This document shows positions 1-9,129 of a stretch of DNA of 64,000 nt, in pieces. A program made the position numbers and the translations under genes. The notes beneath the pieces are model-generated. The model worked only from the letters and a program-made list of their open reading frames with translations. It was not told where the DNA came from and did not search any database. How positions within the stretch are numbered: the first letter of the stretch is position 1; the number at the start of each line of letters is the position of its first letter. Source of the stretch: Auriscalpium vulgare (Eukaryota; Basidiomycota; Agaricomycetes; Russulales; Auriscalpiaceae); the NCBI GenBank assembly GCA_019915015.1, contig JAHBBC010000007.1, forward strand, positions 1,054,001 through 1,118,000, written 5' to 3'.

Positions 1-510
1 CCCGCGCTGTTCGTTTTCGACACTTGAGGAGGCGCAGCCTTGACGGAGCCTGCGCCAAACTTGCCAGAATTAATGATCTATGCGACGAGGAGAACGCGAG
101 GACGTTAGGCAAGAAAGTCGGCAGGACATGGCGCGACTGCAACGCACCTTCTTCACAAGCGGCGTGGGTGGGCCTGCGGACCCCGTCTTCCCAGCACCAG
201 TAGCAGTCTTGACAGACTGGGCTGCAGGCCGCTTGCTCGTGGGCGTGGCAGTTTCCGTCGCGTGTTCCTCGGTCGGCGCAGCAACAGCGGCTTCTGCGGC
301 GTGTACAGCGTCGCCATCACCAATATCGATTGAACCGTCTGCATCAGCTGGCGACACGCTGGAGGCTTGAGTGTCGGCAGTGCTGGGCTCCGCAGCACCT
401 GCGTCGTGTTCTGCGTCGTGACTGGCGTGCCCGTTTGACGCGATCTCCTCGCTGGAAGGTGCAGCTTCGTCTGCGCTGGACCCGGCGTCCTGAGTCTCGA
501 CCTCGGCCAT
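1..510 (-). CDS. Unrecognised acidic low-complexity protein, 5' part (runs off the left edge)
   Basis: Two exons are visible: 148-510 and <1-77, joined across a 70-bp intron (donor gtgcgt at 147, acceptor tag ending at 78) that keeps frame through ...PLVKK / IINSGKFGAG. The first 121 residues start MAEVETQDAG and are almost all Ala, Glu, Ser, Thr, Asp and Pro, turning Lys-rich near the end of exon 1. No domain, signal peptide or membrane segment is seen. I chose the ATG at 510 because it has a purine at -3; the frame stays open upstream to 573 but only with a GTG. The function is unknown and the C-terminal part lies outside the window. Confidence 0.7.
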
Positions 511-808
511 TACAAGAGACGGTAGGGTAGACGGAGCGGTCCGGAGAAGAGAGAACAATGGGTGGGCGCTCACTGAGTGGGCGACGTGGTACTCGTAGCC
601 GATCAGCCGCCAACCCGCGACGCGCTTTTATTTAATTTTCGAGTCGCGTCGTCGGCGCGATCCTGTCCGGACTGCAATTTACGGGGCAACAGTGGTCCTC
701 GATACAGTTCTTTGCATTCAATGATCCTACATTTCCGTGTGTACGTACTTGACCTCCTCGACTGGGTCCATACTAAAGTTCTAAGGGTTGCAGCCTCATC
801 GTTCCTGC

Positions 809-1897
809 TTACGCGTATGCATTCAAGTTCAAGGCGTTCAGACAGGGCTCGTCGAGTGAGTTGTGATTGTAGCTCAGGACCGCGATCTGTAGCAACTATC
901 GTCAACAATATCCGCATCAGCTCTTGGACTGGACTCACGCCGGCTGGCTCGACATTGAGGTGATCGCCTAAGAATGGTCGGGTGAACACCCCAACTAACG
1001 GTATTCCAAGACTCTACTCACCAGCGCAGAGCGGCGTCATCATCCAGCGTGCTATGAGGCAACGATTGAAGTGGCCGTGGGCGACGATGACGACGTCACG
1101 CGTTCCCTGGCCCTCTTCTTTCCACTTCCTGTGATATTCGCGAACCTGACAGTTACGAGTGAGTGACGCGTCGACGGGTGGATATGATCCATGAGCCTCA
1201 CATCGGCTATCACACTGTCAACGCGCGCGGTCATATCTTCGACGGATTCGCCGCCGGGGCAGCTTTGAAGGTTGATGAGTACGCATCGTGTATCCTTACA
1301 GAAAGCATAGCAACGCGTACCCATCGTTCCAGATCGTCCAGTTGGGGTTCTCAGCCTTGATCTCCGAAGACAGCAGGCCCTCGTAATGGCCATAGTCCCA
1401 TTCGCGAACAGATTCGGTGATGATATGGTTAGGCGTCACAGGCAAGTGGTCCGTCAGCAGGTGGAAGGTACGGTGTGCTCGCTTGCGTGGAGAGACAAGG
1501 ACGATGTGCAAGTTCACCGTGTCGATGAGTTCTAGGGGTTGTCAGTTTAAGCACGTCGGAAACGATTGCGCACTTACTGCCATCACCCACGAGGGCTTGA
1601 GCCTTGGACTTGATTTGCTCCTCCCCTCGAGCAGTGAGAGGAATGTCGGTGCGTCCAGTCTGTAGATTGGTTTAGAATAATCAGGATCTGGGCCGATCTA
1701 GAATCTGGGGCGAGGACATACATGGCGTCTAAACAGCTGGTCAAGGCGGAGCAGAAGGACTACGAAAGTGATGAACTCACCCATTCAGGGACCACTCGGT
1801 CTCTCCTGAGGTAATACGGGGCGTCAATGCAGCGTCGAAGGCCGAGAGATGGTTACGGACCGTGTCGGACGATGATCAAACGGGGCATAGGAGACAT
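809..1897 (-). CDS. SHB17: SHB17-type histidine phosphatase (sedoheptulose-1,7-bisphosphatase-like)
   Basis: Nine exons: 1861-1897, 1781-1805, 1722-1728, 1578-1659, 1321-1531, 1202-1262, 1022-1145, 939-967, 809-886; 217 aa. The N-terminus carries the RHGETEW motif with the phospho-accepting His near residue 12. REWDYGHYEG follows mid-protein, the second catalytic histidine lies in AHGHF near residue 164, and a C-terminal VLSYNH closes the fold. The order and the REW.YG.YEG motif match yeast Shb17, which removes the C1 phosphate from sedoheptulose-1,7-bisphosphate in riboneogenesis. The assignment is by motif; a general phosphoglycerate-mutase-like phosphatase remains possible. Exon 3 is only 7 nt and supplies the Arg-His of NGRHTGRTD. 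The gene is divergent from Rac1, with 871 bp between start codons. Confidence 0.88.
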
Positions 1898-2768
1898 GTT
1901 TGCTATGGCTGCGATCAAGAGTCCTGTAGCTGTGTCGTCCTGTCCGGTGGGAGGAAGGGTGGGCTAGCGGCAGTCGACGTCTCTGTATATTATAGAGACT
2001 GAATGGGGAAAGGAGGAATCGGAGGGCACCTCGCGCGCGCAACTCCATGCATATGGCTTCCGTAGCCGCCCTTGCGGTGTGAACACATTCTCTCAAAGGA
2101 GGCAACGGACGCGATTCTGACGGTCACTGTCAGGTTAGCTATGACCGCTCCGGCTCATAGATATTGGCGCGCGGAGCTGATGTCCGAAGTCTGTAACATC
2201 TCGGGTGTGTGATGGAAACAACACAGCAGATGCCCTGAATCTAGAGCCAGGTGTGCAAGGTAAAGGACAGGACGGTGTGTATTCGAGGCCATGGTACATA
2301 GGAAAGGGAAAGTATAGGCGTACAAGTCGTAATGAAAACAAAACGACGAGATAGCTGACAGTCGCGGTGGCGGGCAGGCGGGTGATGCTCAGAGATCAAG
2401 TGTGCGAGGCCGGATCAAGTCATGGGGCGGGCCGCTCTTATTTGCGCTGGCGTGGTCACCAAGTCCTGCTCGCGACTGCAACCAATCTGCTCACCGTCTG
2501 GCGGCTCTCTTCATCGCGCTCTCAGCCTTCCCTTCTCTGCAGACACAGCCCGTCTCCCAGAGTCCAGTTTGTGCCACCGTCCCTCTTACCCCCGTCGCCC
2601 ATATCTGACCACCGACCCCCCCGCTTTTCTTCTCTCTCCATCTCCCCCGCCAGCTCATCTCCACTCACGGCCGTGGCCCCCTCGTATACTAGACTCCCCC
2701 GCTTCCGGAACCTCTTCAGTTTTACCCATTAATTGCCACGTCCTCTTCTACCCGCGGAATCCACCAGC
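1898..2768. promoter_or_regulatory. Divergent intergenic region, SHB17-like / RAC1
   Basis: 871 bp between two outward-facing start codons. No convincing ORF was found. The Rac1 side (about 2570-2760) is strongly pyrimidine-rich on the + strand (C/T runs), a common pattern in constitutively expressed basidiomycete promoters and 5' UTRs. No clear TATA box was identified for either gene. Confidence 0.5.
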
Positions 2769-3726
2769 ATGCAGGCCATCAAATGCACGTTATCATCGCA
2801 TCCTCCCCGCTCCACATGCCCTCTAATGCCTCTCTTCAGGTGTCGTTGTAGGAGATGGTGCCGTTGGGAAGGCGAGTTTACGTGTCTTGTCCCCATCATG
2901 AACGAGCCTTATCGTCGCGACGTTTCAGACGTGTCTTCTCATCTCGTATACCACAAACGCATTCCCAGTACGTTGCCGTCCCCGTCGGCTTTGTTCCCTC
3001 GCTGATGACGGTTGTCATAAGGGCGAATACATCCCGACAGGCAAGACTGCATGTTCGCTAGGCGACTGCACCCGCTGATCCTCTCCCTCAGTGTTCGATA
3101 ACTACTCCGCCAATGTGATGGTCGACGGCAAGACTATCTCCCTTGGTCTTTGGGATACGGCTGGTCAGGAGGACTACGACCGTCTGCGGCCTCTCTCCTA
3201 CCCACAGACCGACGTTTTCCTCATCTGTTTCTCCCTTGTGAGCCCGCCAAGTTTCGAGAACGTGAAAACGAAGGTGAGTGGTGGCCCTGATGCTACAGTG
3301 AAATGTCTCACCCAGCGCCTTAGTGGTACCCCGAGATTTCTCACCACGCGCCTCAAACGTCCGTCGTGCTTGTTGGCACCAAGCTCGATCTCCGTGAAGA
3401 TCAAGGCACTATTGAGAAGCTGCGCGACCGGTGAGTAACTTCACGTGGGATGAGATGCCGGCCTTGATCCCGGTTGTAGTCGCATGGCCCCCATCCAGTA
3501 CACCCAAGGCGTTAGCATGGCGAAGGAAATCGGTGCTGTCAAGTACCTGGAGTGCTCTGCGCTGACCCAGAAGGGACTGAAGAACGTCTTTGACGAGGCC
3601 ATTCGTGCCGTTCGTGCGTACAAAGCCCACTCGCTGACCAAAGAACAAGCCTGACCGCCTATTTCAGTGAACCCACCTGCGCGGAAGGAGAAATCCAGCA
3701 AGGGGAGCAAGTGCATTGTCGCGTGA
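2769..3726 (+). CDS. RAC1: Rac-type Rho GTPase
   Basis: Eight exons: 2769-2784, 2840-2871, 2929-2967, 3022-3040, 3092-3273, 3324-3430, 3480-3613, 3668-3726; 195 aa. All GTPase boxes are present: P-loop GDGAVGK (about 10-16), switch I ending in EYIPTVFDNY, DTAGQ (57-61), TKLD (115-118) and [35 protein letters not shown] and [13 protein letters not shown] point to Rac rather than Cdc42 or RhoA. Rac governs polarised growth, septation and NADPH oxidase activity in fungi. The C-terminus is KGSKCIVA, a CAAX box for prenylation. Three introns (starting at 2785, 2872 and 3041) use GC donors; no GT donor fits the frame at those joints. Exons of 16 and 19 nt are unusually short. Confidence 0.96.
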
Positions 3727-4492
3727 TGTACACGCTGCCAAGCCTGCGGCGGACCGCGCCAACCTGGGCATATGCCCACAACATATCATGTTATTTACTC
3801 GTGTGCTCCACGTTACGACTCGAACGGCCTTTTATCCACGACTTTCCATCGCCTCCCGTTCTATACTATCTGGGTCTGAATGATGACCCATTGCTTGGCT
3901 TTCCGACTTACGCAGACGTTATTCTTGCTCCCTTCGTGTGATGGCCTTGCTCTAGAGGTTTGGTATGATACCCGTCGGGTCAGGTTGGCAGGCGTTGACA
4001 GAAAACGTTGACGGAAAGGGCCGAGAAGCTAAAGCAATGCTCTAGCCGAGAGGCGCCGGTCGGTGATCGAGGCCTCCGCAAGTGACTGCCAAAGTTGCAC
4101 GTCGTTGTCCGTCGTTGTCTTCCTCTTCGTCCTGTACGTATTGTCCGAGAGCTGCCTTTAGTGACTGCCTGCTCGCTTGAGTCGCTCTTTCCTCTTCCGC
4201 TCCTTGTTCCTCTTCTCGCCCCCGCCTCTGCGCAGCCGCGGCAGTCGGCCGCCCTGACGGTGATTCACAGGCCCAAGAACATCTCTGTGCGTGATCATCA
4301 GTCCACGCCCGCCTCTCTTCTGACCATACACGTCCATCCCCGTCCAGTCTGCTCTCCGAGCATCTGCGTCACATATGGTTGCAGTACGAGGTCCTGCTCG
4401 TTCGCAATAACTAGTATACAGTGCCTTCAGGCAAGTCGCAGCGGCCGCTACACACAACAGCAGGACATCTCACACGCTTATCAGTTGACGGA
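3727..4492. other. Intergenic: RAC1 3' region and promoter of the next gene
   Basis: 766 bp. The first part should hold the Rac1 3' UTR. About 4090-4480 is C/T-rich and leads into the start codon at 4493. Short ORFs here have no recognisable product and no supporting splice pattern. Confidence 0.4.
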
Positions 4493-7400
4493 ATGGCCTC
4501 TCCCGAGGACGGTGAGCAGCTTACCGCCGCCCGACATCGCTCTGGGGGCTCGCTCCTCACGACAGCCTCTGGCATAGCCGCCAGTACCATCAGCTTCAAC
4601 ACCTACGCAACAGGCATCACTGAGGATTCTCTTCGTCTGTCTCAATTCCCACCTCCCCCCACGACCATCCCGTCCAGTCCTACCGATGGCGTTCCCTCGC
4701 CTACACGAAGCACGTTCACTATCACCTCGGCACCCGGCTTCGTCTCTCCCTCGTCGTACAAGCCCGTCTCACCCTTGGTCCCACGGAGACAGAATTCGGA
4801 GAGTTCCACGGCCACAGCTCAAACCCCCTCGGCACCGAGTTCCTTTCGCCCTCATCTTTCTCCTGCTTATACCCCTCTTTCCGCCAGGAACGTGCCAACG
4901 CCGCCATCTTCTCCGCATTCGACTTCTAGGTCAGCCCCGTCGTCCCATCCAAGCCGTACGCTATCGCCGTATGACTGGCATGAAGGCTCATCTAGTATCG
5001 CCGTGGATCCCACCGAGGAGCGACTGCTCTCCACCTCGTTCATCACAGATCTGCTGACATCTACGGGCTCACCGCGGACCACAGAAGCCATGGGTGGGAT
5101 CTATTCAGTGCGAGACGGCCAGCACCTGTACCAAGGAGACTCGAGCAGCCTTATTTCGGAAATGACATACCCGCCGACGCGGGTCCCTCCTTCTTCTCCC
5201 CCTGCCTTCCGCCAGGACGTCATGGCCGGCCCCTCGCGCCCAGGGCCCAGCTCGTATGCGGCTGGGCGATCGACATACGACAACGATACCATATCGTCTT
5301 ACGAGTCTGACGCGAGAATTGTTCAGGGCCTCCATGGTTTGGGGCGGAAAGTATCTGTGCTGGGTATGGCCCCCGCCACCCTTCGACATATGGCCAGCGA
5401 GGACACTTCCATCAGCGACAGTCCTATGACGTTGAGCAGCACCGTTCCCCTTGCTCCCAACAGACGAGTCTTATCCGGCGGGGCGTACGAAGTTGCTGTG
5501 CCAGAGGAGGTAGCAAGTGCCGGCTTACAGGTCGGCTCGTCAACACAGATGCTCTTCAGCCCTGCCGCTCCATCCAGCGCCGGGTTTCGGCCATCGTATC
5601 AGCAATCGGGGACTTCGTTCACGCGGGAACGGGAGCGCCGCGCATCTACCCAATCAAACAAGACGGTGAAGAGCCATGTATCATCATTCGTCTCTGCCGT
5701 TGGCCAACGATCTCTTCGCGCGGCCAGACAAACATTTGACTGGCTTCGGGTCAAACCTCTCCCCCCCGTACCGACAATACCCAATATGTCGTATCTACAA
5801 GAGCAGGAGTACCGAAGGATGGAAAGCGACGTGCCACTACCAGATCTCGCCGAAAGAGCACATCGGCTTGGGGCGATGTTGGACTCTGGTCGTCTTCCTC
5901 ACGAAAGCGTAGGCTCCTTTTCCGTAATCGGCAACGCCATCGAGAAAGCATCACCGAAATTATCTGGCCGTACACATGCCAACGCCTCCCACGCAACTGG
6001 CCTGCATAAGCCTGCGGGAGGCAGGAAACGACAAAGTCTCACGGCAATCCCTTCCGCTGAGAATGGTCTTGGCAGTCCTTCCAAGGCGAGGTTCAAGGCA
6101 TTGTCGTGTTTCAACATCCCCTTGACCAAGAAGCAGAAAATACAGTTGTCTGTCGCAGCGGCTGTCTTTGCGCTGCTTACAGTGATAGCTGTTGTCGTCG
6201 GAATTGTCGTGGGTCACAAACACGGTCACGGCATATCATGTCCTGCCAATTTCACAGGCGCCGCATGTAGTCTCAGTGCGTACCTTCCACTAACTGAAAC
6301 GGGAAAAAACCTTCTAATTTTAGCCCCGCAGGCGCTACGTGCGTTTGCACATCATCTGATTCCAGCCAATGTAACCCGCTGGCGCAGAGTTTGATTACTT
6401 TGGTGCCGACAGTGAACACTCTCTTCAACGCCAATTATACGCCTAGCTCTGTGGCGGCTGCGATGTTCGCAGTACAAGGGACCTCTCTTGGCAGTGACTG
6501 TGCAGCCCAGGCGCGCATAGTCGACGTCGCCCCCGCATTGGACATGCAAACGACGCCCAATAGGACTCAGTGGGCGCAGTCTGCCCTCCTATGGACTTTC
6601 GTCCAATCGTTAGACCCTACGAATGTTGGCAACCTACAGCAATACATCCACAAGGCTCAATGGAGCGTCTTCGACGGTGTTGACGGTCCTGTACCCGCCG
6701 AGTCGTCAAGTTTTACCACCACGGTCCTCGGCTTCACGTTCGACTTTGCGAACCAGGTCCTCTCGGAGCCTGCAGCATCATTCGAAACCGATGGTCAGCC
6801 ATCGAGTGCGCAGTCTGCGCAGGTCAGCAAGACGGCTAGCGCGGCTTTGGATCGGATGTACACTTACGCTGCAGGTTCGTGACGATTGAAAGCTTGAAGC
6901 GTCAAAAGGGGACAAAGACTAATTTAGGCTTTATGCAGCTTCCTCGACCCTTAGGCAATCCGCCTTGGCGAATTATTGGCAATCGGCTTTGCGGCAGAAC
7001 CCTAGTGACCTGTCGAAATTCGTGTCCCTATTCGCGTCGTCCCCTTTATTGCTTCCGTTCGATGCGACCGGCTCGCCAGGGAAGGTCCCACTGTCATCAT
7101 TATTGACGAATTCCTCCACTGCCTCGTTCCCTCCACCCCTTTCTTGCTATCCTGGCCTTGGCAGCACCCAACTGCAGCAAGTCAACGCTTTGGAGACGTC
7201 TATCTTTGGTTTGACTGCTGCCTCCCCGCAAACATCATTCGACAGCTCCTGTTATGCGGACCGACCTATCTATGGTCAGCTCGACATCCTCCACCTACGG
7301 GAGCCGTTCCTTGAAACCGTGTCAAATGCTCCTAAGCAAGCGGCTGTCCTCAATCTAGCAGTGAGGCCGCGCGTGATAGCGTACAAGGCTGGTGCTCTCA

Positions 7401-7942
7401 GCCTTCTGCCCAACGCGACCCCGTTGGCGCTCCCACCGAGCAACCCTCTGCAATTTGGCACATTGAACCACATCAACCATCTACTATACGATTTTCTGAC
7501 ATCCATCCCCGACATCAACGTCGCCACTGCGTTCGTCAAATACATTCTATCGTCGCCAGTTGCGCCGCCGGCGAGCGGTACACAGCTCGCCCAGGCGATG
7601 GGCTCGATACCCGCAATCGAGGTGGCCGTATTCGGTTCGGTCGCAGGCGATGACGTCGACTCGGTCGTATCATCGTTCGGCACGCCGACAGGGGACCTGT
7701 TCTTTGGCTCCGATCAGTCGCTGGCGCTGCGGAATTGGGCACTCAATGGCACCCAATCGAGCATTGCGTGGGCAGATTCTGCTTCCGCGGCGACGGTGGT
7801 CCACGATACCTCGTTTTCCGATGCCGTGTTCAACTCGGTATGGAGTCCCGCTTTCACTTTCTTCCATAGCCAAACGAACCAGGTGGTGAATGTCGGGAAC
7901 ATCACCACGGCATTCCAAGTGCTTGGCAAATTTACACCGTAA
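4493..7942 (+). CDS. Large single-pass membrane protein with disordered N-terminus and Cys-containing ectodomain (unrecognised)
   Basis: Three exons: 4493-6275, 6332-6874, 6939-7942; 1,109 aa. Residues 1 to about 545 are Ser/Thr/Pro-rich and look disordered. A Lys-rich KKQK stop follows, then one strong hydrophobic helix (about 552-574) and a His/Gly linker. The remaining ~530 residues start with a Cys-containing stretch (CPANFTG, CVCTS) and hold several N-x-S/T sequons and many conserved-looking hydrophobic blocks. With no signal peptide, this predicts a type II protein: cytoplasmic N-terminus, extracytoplasmic C-terminus. I do not recognise the ectodomain. The ATG at 4493 begins MASPEDGEQ; an upstream in-frame ATG is less likely because it lies in the C/T-rich leader. 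Confidence 0.85.
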
Positions 7943-8243
7943 AGGTCATATTGGAACGGAAGCAAATTCTGCAATCTATCGGAGAGCCGATTTGTAGCCG
8001 CATCTTCTGTCATCTTGCATTTGTTTTCGAAATCTTTATCAGTATTATTTGGGCATGGTTTTCACCGACATTCACATTTTCTATGCTACATTCTATGATA
8101 CATCTGGATACCAAAGCACTGTAGATACAATTCGGCATGGAAGAGAGGTTGCGATGCAAGTGAGACATGAGACTCTCTAACGGATGGATAGCTGCAGAAA
8201 GTGATCAGTAAATTCCCGGAGTAGAAAGTGGGGCGGCTCACGT
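7943..8243. other. Convergent 3' intergenic region
   Basis: About 300 bp between the stop of the membrane-protein gene (+) and the stop of the small secreted-protein gene (-). It is A/T-richer than its surroundings, as expected for two facing 3' UTRs. No gene was seen. Confidence 0.4.
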
Positions 8244-8732
8244 TTACTGTGGAACGATTGCGAGGCCTGGAAGTGATACATGGACGTACGACGGCCGGCC
8301 GTATGCTGCGAAGAAGTTGAGTGGGGTCTTCTCCACGACACCGACGAGGTGGTGGAGGACGCCAGAGGGCTCGCTCCGAGCTGCCGACCAAACCTCCTGT
8401 GCGTTCACCTGCCCTACGGCGGTAAAATCGTTTGACTTGGAGACAGAGCTGGGAATAGTGACTGTAATGGCGGCGGGGATGAAATCCTCCGGCGGGGCGT
8501 CGGACGAGGCATCGAGGGCACCGGGGACCCTGCGCATGACATATCCCTCTGGAAGCAAGTCTGCGACCGAGGCGAGGAGATGGTGGACATCCTGGATGTC
8601 ATAAGGGCTGAGGTCGAGTGTGGATGGGAGAGGGAAACCGTTGAATGAAACGGTGCACGGCGAGCTGGGGACAAACGGCGGGGCCGCGAGGGCGGGGAGG
8701 GCGACGAGAGCGACGAGAGCGAAGAAGTGCAT
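8244..8732 (-). CDS. Small secreted protein (unrecognised)
   Basis: Single exon, 162 aa, starting at the ATG at 8732 (ATGCACTTC), which follows a CCACCACC leader. Residues 1-17 form a clear signal peptide (MHFFALVALVALPALAAP) with an Ala-x-Ala cleavage site. The mature part has a single Cys, no repeats and no membrane segment, and ends in ...PGLAIVPQ. It is intronless, which is unusual in this window. Size and secretion fit the broad class of small secreted fungal proteins, but no family was recognised, so I assign no function. Confidence 0.72.
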   Translation of the reverse strand: MHFFALVALVALPALAAPPFVPSSPCTVSFNGFPLPSTLDLSPYDIQDVHHLLASVADLLPEGYVMRRVPGALDASSDAPPEDFIPAAITVTIPSSVSKSNDFTAVGQVNAQEVWSAARSEPSGVLHHLVGVVEKTPLNFFAAYGRPSYVHVSLPGLAIVPQ

Positions 8733-9129
8733 GGTGGTGGTTGGAGGCAAGAGGGGGATGTGCCCGAGCTGGGACGGTGAATGCAGGGGGCCGGCACGAA
8801 GGCGCAAGTTGGAACCAGGATCCGCGCGGCCCGAGCGAGTGGTCTGAGACGTGGTCTAAGACGCCGGTGCGGCGCTGGACGTGCCGAGGGCGGGCGGTTT
8901 GGTCGCGCACCGCCGCACGCGGGCAGACTGAGACACCGCGCGGCTGTCCCGCGGTGCCCGACCGACAGCTACATAGTAAAGGGGCGCGCGTCACGAGATT
9001 GCCCGCCCGCTCAGTAAGCCCTCTCTTCGTCGTCCCCCCGTCCTTCCCAGCGTCCCCGTCGTCTGCCATCGCGCCCAGTGCACCGCAGTCGTTCAGCGCA
9101 CCCCCTATTCGCATTACGTGGCCGGTGGC
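8733..9129. promoter_or_regulatory. GC-rich divergent promoter region
   Basis: 397 bp between the secreted-protein gene (-) and the first Zn2Cys6 regulator (+). It is strongly CpG-rich between about 8850 and 8960. No TATA box is convincing on either strand. Long overlapping ORFs on both strands here are a by-product of the high GC content. Confidence 0.45.
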
